From the NCBI RefSeq assembly GCF_900445235.1, contig NZ_UFSM01000003.1:181251-245250 (forward strand): a stretch of 64,000 bases of DNA. The letters are read 5' to 3'. Shown here piece after piece: positions 28,263 to 36,719 of the stretch. The position numbers and the translations under genes were made by a program. The DNA comes from Aminobacter aminovorans. Its GTDB lineage: Bacteria > Pseudomonadota > Alphaproteobacteria > Rhizobiales > Rhizobiaceae. The first letter of the stretch is position 1; each line of letters opens with the position of its first letter. Under the pieces are notes generated by a model, which saw only the letters and a program-made list of their open reading frames with translations, ran no database searches and was not told where the DNA came from.

Positions 28263-28278
28263 ACCCGATTGGTCGGGT
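28263..28278. promoter_or_regulatory. Palindrome before hyuB
   Basis: ACCCGATTGGTCGGGT has perfect 6-bp arms (ACCCGA/TCGGGT) around TTGG and lies 73 bases before the hyuB start. It could be an operator for the MalT-like regulator, or simply a hairpin after that gene. Confidence 0.35.
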
Positions 28279-28350
28279 AGGCAAGCTTCTTCCATGATGC
28301 AACCTTTCCGCATGGGCAGCAGATAGGCGCTGCAGTCATAAAGGTGCGGA

Positions 28351-30045
28351 ATGGAGCAGCAAGTGCGAGCCGTCGATCCCGTTACGCAGGAGATCATCCA
28401 GGGCAAGCTATTGTCGATGGTCGACGAGATGGGCATCGTGATGGCGCGGACCAGCATGAGCCCCGTCATCTACGAGGTTCTGGATTTTGCCTGCGGCATC
28501 TGCACCCGCGACTGCGACCTGATTGCCCAGACCAATGGCATCACACTGTTCACTGGCACATTCGCCACTCAGGTCCGCAGCCTGGTCGAGAGGTTCGCCG
28601 ACGACATGGCGCCGGGCGACGTGCTGGTCACAAACGATCCCTATGCCGGAGGCACGCATTCCTGCGATCTGGCCATCATGCGCCCTATCTTTGCCGAAGG
28701 CCGCATCATCGCATTTGCCATCAATGTCGCTCACTGGCTGGACGTCGGCGGGGCGGTGCCTGGCAGCCTGCCTCCGGACGCCAGTTCGGTGTTCCAGGAA
28801 GGCCTTCGCCTACCTTGCGTGCGTATTGCGCGCGACGACAAGCTGTTGCCCGACATGGTCCGCATCATCAGCGAGAATGTCCGTCTGCCGGATGTCGCGC
28901 TGGGCGACCTCAATGCGCAACTTGCCACGGTGCGCATTGCCGAGCGCCGGATCCTGGAGATGGTCGAGAAATATGGTGCGGCTACCGTTCAGGACGCATT
29001 CGACCACCTCCTCGACGTCAGCGAGAGGCGCAGCCAAGACGTCATTGCGGCACTGCCGGATGGCACCTACGAGGCGACTGACATCATCGACGGCGATGGC
29101 ATTTCCACCGATCCCATCGAAGTGAAAGTCGCCATCCGGATCGCGGGCGGCCGCATGGAAGTGGACTTCACCGGTTGCCCGCCTGCAGCGGCAGGGCCGA
29201 TCAACTGCGCGCGTGGGGCACTCAGCTCGGCCGTGAAGACCATCTTCAAGGCGCTGGTGGCACCGCAGGAGCCGTCCAACGAAGGATGGTTCCGGCCACT
29301 CTCGGTGATCGCTCCCGATGGAACGGTGTTCACGGCGCAGAAACCCTCGCCGACAGGCTGGTACTACGAAGGGTCCGTCCATGCCTCCGAACTCGTTTGG
29401 AAGGCGCTCGCACCGTTGATGCCTGAACGTTTTTCCGCCGGCTCCTACTCCAGCCTCTGCGTCACCTACATCAATGGCCGGACCGCCGACGGGGAGGAGT
29501 TCATCCACATCGAGCCACAGCATGGCGGTTGGGGCGGCTCGCCCGGTCGCGACGGCGCAAGCGCGGTTATCGCCCTGACCGACGGCGATACCTACAACTA
29601 CTCGGTGGAGTTGATCGAAGCCAAGTTTCCGCTCCACGTCCGGCGCTACGCGCTCAATGTCGAAGGCGGGGCCGGCGCAGGCCAGTGGCGCGGTGGCTTC
29701 GGGGTCGTGCGTGAATACGAGATTCTGTCCGGAGAGGCAGACATCCACAGCGGCTTCGGCCGCTCGCGGACGCCGCCCTGGGGCATGGACGGCGGCGGGT
29801 CCGGCAGTCTCAACCGGCTCGATGTCGTCGACCAGGAGACAGCGAACACCGTCACCTATGGCCGCCTGTCCCACCGCCGCGTCGTCAAGGGCGACCTGCT
29901 GCGCATCGCTACCGGCGGTGGCGGCGGCTGGGGCGATCCAGCCATGAGAAGCAGGGACGCGATCGCCGAGGACATCCGCTCAGGCTACATCAGCGCAGAG
30001 CGTGCGGCATCGGAATACAATCACCGGGGCACGGCGACGAAATGA
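28351..30045 (+). CDS. hyuB: Hydantoinase B/oxoprolinase family subunit
   Basis: A 564-residue cytoplasmic protein of the HyuB family, the partner of HyuA in ATP-dependent ring-opening or carboxylation enzymes (N-methylhydantoinase, 5-oxoprolinase, acetone or acetophenone carboxylases). It opens with the usual DPVTQEIIQGKLLSMVDEMGIVMARTSMSP and contains the family segments GDVLVTNDPYAGGTHSCDLAIMRPIF and MEVDFTGCPPAAAGPINC. Family relationship alone cannot fix the substrate. Its stop overlaps the hyuA start (ATGA), so the two subunits are coupled. Confidence 0.9.
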   Translation: MEQQVRAVDPVTQEIIQGKLLSMVDEMGIVMARTSMSPVIYEVLDFACGICTRDCDLIAQTNGITLFTGTFATQVRSLVERFADDMAPGDVLVTNDPYAGGTHSCDLAIMRPIFAEGRIIAFAINVAHWLDVGGAVPGSLPPDASSVFQEGLRLPCVRIARDDKLLPDMVRIISENVRLPDVALGDLNAQLATVRIAERRILEMVEKYGAATVQDAFDHLLDVSERRSQDVIAALPDGTYEATDIIDGDGISTDPIEVKVAIRIAGGRMEVDFTGCPPAAAGPINCARGALSSAVKTIFKALVAPQEPSNEGWFRPLSVIAPDGTVFTAQKPSPTGWYYEGSVHASELVWKALAPLMPERFSAGSYSSLCVTYINGRTADGEEFIHIEPQHGGWGGSPGRDGASAVIALTDGDTYNYSVELIEAKFPLHVRRYALNVEGGAGAGQWRGGFGVVREYEILSGEADIHSGFGRSRTPPWGMDGGGSGSLNRLDVVDQETANTVTYGRLSHRRVVKGDLLRIATGGGGGWGDPAMRSRDAIAEDIRSGYISAERAASEYNHRGTATK

Positions 30046-32096
30046 TCAGACTTGCAACCGATGTCGGCGGCACCTTCACCGATCTCGTCGGATATGACGA
30101 GAAGACGGGCAAGGTCTTCACCTCAAAGAGCCTGACCACTCCGCAGGACCAGTCGATCGGCGTGCTCGACGTGATCGACCGCGCAGAGCGTGCCAGCGGC
30201 CTGGACACAGACAAGGTCCGGTTCTTCGCCCATGGCGGAACGACGGTGATCAACGCGATCACCGAACGCAAGGGAGTCAGGACCGCCCTCGTCACCACAG
30301 CCGGGTTCCGCGACGTGCTCGAGATCGGCCGAGGCAACCGCCCGGACCTCTACAATCTGCAGTTCCACAGCCCCGAACCGTTCATCCCCAGGAAGCTGCG
30401 GACCGAGGTCCGCGAACGGGTTGGCGCGGACGGACGGGTCATCGAACCGCTCAATGAAGACGACGTGCGCGAGGCTGCGCGCCTGTTCCTTGACGAGGGA
30501 GTTGAGGCCGTAGCGGTCATCTTCCTGCACAGCTACGCCCATCCTGATCATGAGAAGCGCTGCGCCGAGCTTTTGCGCGACCTGCTGCCTGATGTCACCG
30601 TCTGCGCCAGCTACGAGATCTCGCGGCAATGGCGCGAGTATGAACGCACCAACACGGTTGCCCTGAACGCTTATGTGCAGCCGATCATCCAGCGCTACTT
30701 CGCCAGCCTCGAAAAGGCACTTGCCGCCAAGGGCGTGTATTCGGCCTATTATGCCATGCTGTCGAATGGCGGGGTCGCAACGTTTTCGCAAGCCGTCGCC
30801 AGTCCGCTGTCCCTCGTCGAATCAGGCCCTTCGGGCGGCGCAGCCGGCGCAGCAAGGATTGGTGCGATCCTCGGCGAAAGGGATGTGCTCTATCTCGACG
30901 TTGGCGGCACCACGGCAAAATGCACGCTCATCCGTGACGGCAAGCCCAATCTCGATGCTGAATACAAGCTCGAATGGGCCCGCACCTTCCCCGGCTACCC
31001 GGTCCAGGTGCCGGTGGTCGACATCGTCGAGATAGGCTCGGGCGGAGGCTCGATCGCCTGGATCGACGCTGCCGGCGGCCTGCGGGTTGGCCCGAAAAGT
31101 GCCGGCTCTGCGCCCGGACCTGCCTGCTACGGATTAGGCGGAACCGAGCCGACTGTCACTGATGCCAAGGTGGCCATCGGGCTACTCGACCCTGCCGCAT
31201 TCGCCGAAGGCGCCATGACCCTCGACGTCGAACTCGCACAGCAGGCAATCGCCGGGCTGGCCGGACCACTCGGCCTATCGGTGGACGACGTCGCCCAGGC
31301 CATCATTGACGTTGCCGAGTCCAACATGATCAACGCGCTGAAGCTGGTTACCGTCCAGCGCGGTCACGACCCACGCGATCTTGCTCTGGTCGTCAGCGGC
31401 GGCGCCGGGCCGATGTTGGGCGCTCGCCTTGGTCGCGAACTCAACGCCAAGTCGATCATCATCCCACCGCATTCGGGCATCTTCTCGGCCTGGGGCATGC
31501 TGGCCGCGCATCCACGCGCGGACATTCGCAAGACATGGTTTTCGCCGCTCGTCGCCTCGTCGCTCGGCGAACTGGCCAAGCTCTTCACCGACATGGAAGG
31601 CGAGGCGCTGTCCTATTTCGACCGCGACAACACGGACGGCGTCACCTTCAGCTACACGGTCGAAATGCGCTATCACGGACAGGAGCACAGCGTATCGACC
31701 CGGTTCACACCGTCGATGCAACTCGTCGATTTCGCCGAGGCTTTCCACAGTGCTCACGAGACCGCCTATTCGTTCCGCCTGCCCGATGCACGCATCGAGG
31801 TGACGAACCTGCATCTTCAGGCCGAGATCGCCGGCAACGTCATCGATTGCCCCCTGATCGACAATGACGGCCGCACTGTCGCCAAGGCACGAAAGGGCGA
31901 ACGCAAAGTCTATTTCGGCAAAGATGGCGGCTGGAAATTCTGCGCAGTCTATGATCGTAACGGCCTGCCCTGCGGTGAGCGCCTGAGTGGCCCGCTGCTT
32001 GTCGAGGAGCCCACCACGACAACGCTCGTGCATGCAGGGCAAGTCCTGGAGGTCACCGACCGGGGCATCATGGTAATCACCGAAGAGGTCCGCTAG
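30042..32096 (+). CDS. hyuA: Hydantoinase A/oxoprolinase family subunit
   Basis: A 684-residue ATP-binding subunit with the actin/HSP70-like fold of the family. It shows LATDVGGTFTDLVGYDEKTGKVFTSK at the start, FFAHGGTTVINAITERKG near 65, and DVGGTTAKCTLIRDGKP near 287, which are the phosphate-binding loops. The C-terminal part carries VVSGGAGPMLGARLGREL and the SAWGMLAAHPRAD segment. It pairs with HyuB. Gene order hyuB-hyuA followed by a transporter suggests the imported molecule is the enzyme's substrate. Confidence 0.92.
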   Translation: MIRLATDVGGTFTDLVGYDEKTGKVFTSKSLTTPQDQSIGVLDVIDRAERASGLDTDKVRFFAHGGTTVINAITERKGVRTALVTTAGFRDVLEIGRGNRPDLYNLQFHSPEPFIPRKLRTEVRERVGADGRVIEPLNEDDVREAARLFLDEGVEAVAVIFLHSYAHPDHEKRCAELLRDLLPDVTVCASYEISRQWREYERTNTVALNAYVQPIIQRYFASLEKALAAKGVYSAYYAMLSNGGVATFSQAVASPLSLVESGPSGGAAGAARIGAILGERDVLYLDVGGTTAKCTLIRDGKPNLDAEYKLEWARTFPGYPVQVPVVDIVEIGSGGGSIAWIDAAGGLRVGPKSAGSAPGPACYGLGGTEPTVTDAKVAIGLLDPAAFAEGAMTLDVELAQQAIAGLAGPLGLSVDDVAQAIIDVAESNMINALKLVTVQRGHDPRDLALVVSGGAGPMLGARLGRELNAKSIIIPPHSGIFSAWGMLAAHPRADIRKTWFSPLVASSLGELAKLFTDMEGEALSYFDRDNTDGVTFSYTVEMRYHGQEHSVSTRFTPSMQLVDFAEAFHSAHETAYSFRLPDARIEVTNLHLQAEIAGNVIDCPLIDNDGRTVAKARKGERKVYFGKDGGWKFCAVYDRNGLPCGERLSGPLLVEEPTTTTLVHAGQVLEVTDRGIMVITEEVR

Positions 32097-32099
32097 CCC

Positions 32100-33188
32100 A
32101 TGGCCATCTCGATTGGAATTGACAACGTAACCAGGACCTTTGGCACGGTCAAAGCCCTGGAGCGCGTCGGTCTCAAGATCGAGGCCGGCGAATTCTTCAC
32201 ATTGCTCGGCTCGTCAGGTTCGGGAAAAAGCACGCTGCTCAAGCTGATCGGGGGCTTTGATCGCCCCACCACGGGCCGTGTCCTGTTTGATGGGGAGGAC
32301 GTCACCAACCTGCCGGCCAACCACCGTCCCTCAAACACCGTCTTCCAAGACCTCGCTTTGTTTCCCCACATGACCGTTGGCGACAACGTCGCCTACGGTC
32401 TGAAGGTGAAAGGTGTCGCTGCCTCTGAACGCAAGAAGCGCGTGGACAGCACGCTTGCCCTGGTCGATCTGGCAGGATTTGCCGAGCGCAACGTCAATCT
32501 GCTCTCTGGCGGGCAACGGCAGCGGGTCGCTCTGGCACGCGCGCTCGTCATGGAGCCGGGCATCCTGCTTCTCGACGAGCCCTTGACCGGACTCGACGAA
32601 AGACTGCGCCAGCAGATGCGCGACGAATTCGGCAGGCTGCACCGGCGGACCGGTTCGACCTTCGTGCTGGTCACCCACAATCAGGACGAAGCGCTGAGCC
32701 TCAGCGACCGCATGGCCATCATGCATAAGGGCAGGCTCGAGCAGGTGGGACGGCCGGCCGACTTCTTTGCCACTCCCGCCAATGACTTCGTCGCACGCTT
32801 CGTGGGCATGGAACGCGTCCTCAAGCCCGAAAGGCTCGAACGGAGCGGCGACGACACTGTCGCCGTCATAGCCGGTGAGCGGCTGGTTTTGCCAGGCGCT
32901 CGCGACGTCGGGGAAATGGGGCTCCTGGCGGTTCGTCCCGACCGCATTTCGCTCGCGAACGTGCATGCAGCGCCCGGAAGCTCACTTGCAGCGACTGTGG
33001 CCGGACGCCAGTTTCGCGGCCGGTTCTTCGACTTCTATCTGGAGCTTGGCGATGGCCAGAAGCTCGACGCCGAGATCCCGGTCGAGTTCGCCGAGGCCTG
33101 GCCCGAACCGGGCAATCCGGTGCGGCTCGAATTCGCCGGAGACGCCTTGGTCCCCGTGCCCGCATCCTCGGCGAATCGTGACACCTGA
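32100..33188 (+). CDS. ABC transporter ATPase, spermidine/putrescine (PotA) type
   Basis: A 362-residue ATPase of the CUT1/PotA class. Walker A is GSSGSGKST near residue 38, the signature is LSGGQRQR, and Walker B is ILLLDEPLTGLDE. A C-terminal OB-fold (TOBE) region runs from about residue 260 to the end. It starts 3 bases after hyuA and is followed by its binding protein and two permeases. The ligand of this class can be a polyamine, a phosphonate or another small organic ion. Confidence 0.93.
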   Translation: MAISIGIDNVTRTFGTVKALERVGLKIEAGEFFTLLGSSGSGKSTLLKLIGGFDRPTTGRVLFDGEDVTNLPANHRPSNTVFQDLALFPHMTVGDNVAYGLKVKGVAASERKKRVDSTLALVDLAGFAERNVNLLSGGQRQRVALARALVMEPGILLLDEPLTGLDERLRQQMRDEFGRLHRRTGSTFVLVTHNQDEALSLSDRMAIMHKGRLEQVGRPADFFATPANDFVARFVGMERVLKPERLERSGDDTVAVIAGERLVLPGARDVGEMGLLAVRPDRISLANVHAAPGSSLAATVAGRQFRGRFFDFYLELGDGQKLDAEIPVEFAEAWPEPGNPVRLEFAGDALVPVPASSANRDT

Positions 33189-33228
33189 TCATCCTGAGAA
33201 GATTTTCATAAAAAGAAGGGGTAACGCG

Positions 33229-34401
33229 ATGACAAACAACATAAATTCCTTGAACGGCGCGATGGCCAGTAACATCAGCCGACGTCAATTGCTCAAGACG
33301 CTCGGGGCCGGAGGTGCGGCATTGGCGGCCGGATCCATGTTTCAGCCAATGTCGGCACTGGCCGCGGGCGATCTGGCATTCTGGGCGACCGGCACGCTTG
33401 ACGTCGGCGACGCCTGGTCGCGGGCAGCCGACGATGCGGGCCTGAACGTTGCCTTCACCGACAATGGCAACGACCCCGGCCCTGCCGTTGCGCGACTTGT
33501 CGCCGGCAACGCAAATGACCTCTTCGACATCGGTGGCCTGCAGGGCGGCGCTGAGAAGGAACTTGCTGTGCAGGGCGCAATCGTTCCCTGGGATCTGTCG
33601 AAAATCCCCAACTACGAAAACGTCTGGCAGTGGGCTAAAGACATCCCCTACCTGCACCATGACGGAAAGCAGTACGGCCTGCCGGCCGTCATCAACGCCG
33701 ACTCGATCATCTATCGCCCCGACAAGCTGGGCAAGGTCGACAGCTACGGCGTCATCTTCGATCCGAAGCTGAAAGGCCAAGTGGCAATGGAAGACGCCTG
33801 GATCAACAGCGCGGTCTTTGCAGCCATGTACCTGAAAGAGACGGAAAACCAGAAGATCGGCAATCCGGGCAACCTGACCGTGGACGAGCTTGGCCTGGTG
33901 ATGGAGTTCCTCATCAAGCACAAGAAGGATGGCCAGTTCCGCACCTTCTGGAGTGGATGGGAGCAAGGCGTGCAGCTTGTCGGCGATGGCGAGGTGCTGG
34001 CCATGACCGGGTGGGAGCCCATCGTCTACGAGGGCCGCAAGCGCGGTCTACAGGTCGAGTACGCCGCGCCAGTCGAAGGCTACGAAGGCTGGGGCAACAA
34101 CCTTGTTCTGCTCAAGGGCGCGGTCGACCGCGGCCTTGGCGACGACGCCCACAAGTTCGCCAATTGGCTGCTCGACGGCTTCTATGGCTGCACGCTTGGC
34201 GAACAGCGCGGCTACGTCGTGCCGAGCGATCGCAATGTTGCCTACGCCGAGGCAAATGCAAGCCAGTTCGACCCGGCAAAGGTCAAAGCGCTGGCCGAGC
34301 ACGTCAAGGCCAAGTTCAGCGGCAAGGTCGCCTGGCAGAACACGCGCCCGGACAATTTCCAGCTCTACGAAGAATGGTGGCAGAAGCTGCGTAACGCCTG
34401 A
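33229..34401 (+). CDS. ABC substrate-binding protein with Tat signal, PotD-like
   Basis: A 390-residue extracellular binding protein. A twin-arginine signal (SRRQLLKTLGAGGAALAAGS, residues 18-37) ends near AMSALAAGD. The mature part has the PotD-like wording of iron/polyamine-class proteins (LFDIGGLQGGAEKELAVQGAIVPWDLSKIPNYENV, and YGLPAVINADSIIYRPDKLG). Tat export suggests folding before secretion, which is unusual for most PotD proteins but common in this group. The ATG at 33229 follows AGAAGGGG. A strong hairpin follows the gene. Confidence 0.9.
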   Translation: MTNNINSLNGAMASNISRRQLLKTLGAGGAALAAGSMFQPMSALAAGDLAFWATGTLDVGDAWSRAADDAGLNVAFTDNGNDPGPAVARLVAGNANDLFDIGGLQGGAEKELAVQGAIVPWDLSKIPNYENVWQWAKDIPYLHHDGKQYGLPAVINADSIIYRPDKLGKVDSYGVIFDPKLKGQVAMEDAWINSAVFAAMYLKETENQKIGNPGNLTVDELGLVMEFLIKHKKDGQFRTFWSGWEQGVQLVGDGEVLAMTGWEPIVYEGRKRGLQVEYAAPVEGYEGWGNNLVLLKGAVDRGLGDDAHKFANWLLDGFYGCTLGEQRGYVVPSDRNVAYAEANASQFDPAKVKALAEHVKAKFSGKVAWQNTRPDNFQLYEEWWQKLRNA

Positions 34402-34413
34402 TTGCGACCAACA

Positions 34414-34448
34414 GCGGCGGGAGCGGTTCGCGCTCCCCCGCATTTTTT
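34414..34448 (+). terminator. Intra-operon hairpin with T-run after the binding-protein gene
   Basis: GGCGGGAGCG and CGCTCCCCCGC form a GC-rich stem around a short loop, followed at once by ATTTTTTCT. This looks like a Rho-independent terminator inside the operon, 13 bases past the binding-protein stop and 12 bases before the first permease. Partial termination would give more binding protein than permease. Confidence 0.7.
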
Positions 34449-34459
34449 CTGGAAACCAG

Positions 34460-35317
34460 ATGAAATCGCCCGGCCCTCTGCTCGCACTCCCCACCGCACT
34501 CATCGTGCTGCTGCTGGGCTTCGTGCCTCTGATCGTCATCCTCGTCTGGAGTTTCTGGACCTGGGATCCCGCGACCTACTGGATCAGGCCGGAGTTCAGC
34601 CTGGCCGGCTATGCAGCGATCCTCGAGGCCGGGCGCTGGAGCGTCATCGTTGGATCGCTGGGCAAGGCGTTCCTGACCGCCGCGATAAGCGTCGTCATTG
34701 GCTATCCCGCAGCGATGGCGGTGCATTTTCTGGCAAGCAGGCGAACGGCACTGCTGCTCATGGCGCTGTTCACCATCCCGTTCTTCACCTCATACATGAT
34801 CCGCGCCTTTTCCTGGCGGCTCGTACTCGGCCGCAACGGCCTTATCAATGGCTGGCTGATGGATCTCGGGATCGTCGACCAGCCGCTCGACTGGCTCCTG
34901 TTCTCCAATTTTGCCGTCAATGTCGGCCTCGTCGCCTCGTATCTGCCATTCGTCATCTTTCCACTGATCCTGTCGATGCAACGCGTCGAGCCATCGCTGT
35001 TGGCCGCCAGCCAGGATCTTGGCGCCGGCTTCTGGCGGACCTTCCGCTCGGTCCTGCTGCCGCTCACCCAAGCCGGCATATTTGCCGGGTTCCTCTTCGT
35101 CTTCGTCATGGCGGCAGGCTCGGTCACAGAAGTGCAGATGCTCGGCGGCGCAGCCGCATCGATGATCTCGGTGATGATCAACGACGTCATGCGGGTTGTG
35201 AACTTCCCGCTGGCCTTCGCAATCTCGACCCTGGTGCTGATCATCCTGTTCGGACTGATTTTCATCGGCAACCGACTGTTCAAGCTGACCAGCCTGTTCG
35301 AGGGATTCACATGGTAG
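34460..35317 (+). CDS. ABC transporter permease, PotB type
   Basis: A 285-residue inner-membrane permease with about six hydrophobic spans, beginning ALPTALIVLLLGFVPLIVILVWSFW. The EAA-type coupling loop is AASQDLGAGFWRTFRSVLLPLTQAG near residue 180. The PFFTSYMIRAFSW stretch is typical of PotB-like proteins. The ATG at 34460 is the first start after the hairpin. The stop overlaps the start of the second permease by seven bases. Confidence 0.9.
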   Translation: MKSPGPLLALPTALIVLLLGFVPLIVILVWSFWTWDPATYWIRPEFSLAGYAAILEAGRWSVIVGSLGKAFLTAAISVVIGYPAAMAVHFLASRRTALLLMALFTIPFFTSYMIRAFSWRLVLGRNGLINGWLMDLGIVDQPLDWLLFSNFAVNVGLVASYLPFVIFPLILSMQRVEPSLLAASQDLGAGFWRTFRSVLLPLTQAGIFAGFLFVFVMAAGSVTEVQMLGGAAASMISVMINDVMRVVNFPLAFAISTLVLIILFGLIFIGNRLFKLTSLFEGFTW

Positions 35318-36114
35318 CCGGTTTCGAAAGCCGCCCGCTTAAGGCCGCCATCTGGCTAATAACAGCCGTAGGGCTGGTGATCATCTATCTGCCGCCGCTC
35401 TACCTGGTGGCGGTGTCGTTCAATCCGGCGCTGCAGCCCGCTCTGCCGCCGCTGTCCGACATCAGCCTGACCTGGTATTTCGCGCTCGCCAAGGAACGCA
35501 CCCTCATCAGCGCATTGCAGGAATCCCTCCTGGTCGCGACCATCACCGCGCTGGTGGCAACCGGTCTCGCGCTGTTGTCGGCTCTGGCCTATATGGACCT
35601 CGGCAAATGGCGCTCGCGCTGGTTCATGTTCGTGCTGTTGCCGATGTTCGTTCCAGGGATCATCCAGGGCCTGTCGCTTTCGGTGATCTTCGGGCGCATC
35701 GGACTGAAGCCGTTCTGGGGTACGGTGGCTGCGAGCCATCTGTTGTGGGCGCTGCCATTCGCCTTCACCGTCATCCTCACCAGCATGGCAGCCGTCAGGC
35801 GTTCTTACCTGCTTGCCGCATCCGATCTCGGCGCTTCTTGGTGGCGCCAACTGGTCGACGTGACATTGCCACTGATCAAGCCAGGCCTGGTGGCTGCCTT
35901 CATCTTCTCGTTCCTGCTGTCCCTGAATGAATTCGGCCGGGCCTTCTATCTGGTGGGGCGGCAGAACACGCTGCCATTGGCAATGTTTGGCAAGATGAAC
36001 TCAGGCGCCTCGCCGACGATCTATGCCCTGTCGGGCTCGATCTTCCTGGCTTCGATATTGGCGGTGTCGTTCGTGCTGCTGGCAGCGCAAGCCAAGGATC
36101 GCAAATTGCGGTAG
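35311..36114 (+). CDS. ABC transporter permease, PotC type
   Basis: A 267-residue partner permease with about six membrane spans and the coupling loop AASDLGASWWRQLVDVTLPLIKPGL near residue 171. Its ATG at 35311 lies inside the end of the previous gene (ATGGTAG), so translation is coupled. It closes the module: 57 bases later the broken phnY copy begins. Confidence 0.9.
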   Translation: MVAGFESRPLKAAIWLITAVGLVIIYLPPLYLVAVSFNPALQPALPPLSDISLTWYFALAKERTLISALQESLLVATITALVATGLALLSALAYMDLGKWRSRWFMFVLLPMFVPGIIQGLSLSVIFGRIGLKPFWGTVAASHLLWALPFAFTVILTSMAAVRRSYLLAASDLGASWWRQLVDVTLPLIKPGLVAAFIFSFLLSLNEFGRAFYLVGRQNTLPLAMFGKMNSGASPTIYALSGSIFLASILAVSFVLLAAQAKDRKLR

Positions 36115-36171
36115 GGCACGGTTGGCCCGCCGCTTTGGGGGGACTGTTGATGAACCGATCGATGCCGCCAG

Positions 36172-36560
36172 CCGACCCGCACTGCCGGCTACAAGTGCCA
36201 GGTGCAGGAACTCGGCGGCAACTACCCACCGATCTGCCTCAACGAACTGTCCGCTGACGATGTCGCCAGGGCGGCCGATTCGGCTGTCGCCGGCGCGACC
36301 AAGAACTCGGGGGACGAGCCGATCGCTGCACCACCTTCGGCCTCTGCCCAGGCGTCTGCACCAACGACTTCCGGCGCATGCAGAAATACATCGCCGGCCT
36401 GCAGGTCGGCACGGTGAATATCTGGGAAGTCCCGGGATACCGCATCGAGATGTCGCCATTTGGCGGGATCAAGGACTCGGGCAACGGCTACAAGGAAGGC
36501 GTCATCGAAGCGATGAAAAGCTTCACCAACGTCAAGACCTTCTCTTTGCCCTGGGCCTGA
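36172..36560 (+). pseudogene. phnY: Second phnY copy, internally deleted
   Basis: The first part (36172-36312) aligns to phnY around the catalytic glutamate, reading [44 protein letters not shown], at roughly 80 percent DNA identity. A deletion of some 340 bases then removes the catalytic cysteine region. After a frameshift the last 206 bases are nearly identical to phnY and end SLPWA before a TGA at 36558-36560. The 5' 500 bases of the gene are absent. It cannot encode an active dehydrogenase. Confidence 0.88.
36349..36554 (+). repeat. Right copy of the 206-bp phnY 3'-end direct repeat
   Basis: Three mismatches to 24915-25120, no gaps, same orientation. It lies inside the broken phnY copy and marks the right border of the luxR-hyuBA-ABC module. 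Confidence 0.9.
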
Positions 36561-36595
36561 GCCTTGTCTTGAGCCGGCAAATCAGATGAGTGTCG

Positions 36596-36620
36596 ATGAG
36601 GGGGCCTGGTGCCCCCTCAT
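36596..36620 (+). terminator. Hairpin after the broken phnY copy
   Basis: A perfect 10-bp stem, ATGAGGGGGC/GCCCCCTCAT, with a CTGGT loop is followed by TTGCTTGG. It is probably the original terminator behind this phnY copy; the T-tract is weak. Confidence 0.6.
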
Positions 36621-36719
36621 TTGCTTGGAGGGGAAATGCCATTGCCAACTGCCGGGGCGAGATTGACTGGATCGCTGCCCTCTCCCCTTTTTCGCCTGCC
36701 CACCTCGAAAGCCTGACCG

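Noticed and set aside
36023..36589. A 188-codon frame covering the phnY remnant
   Set aside because: It reads a wrong frame through both the permease end and the phnY fragment; the true similarity switches frames.
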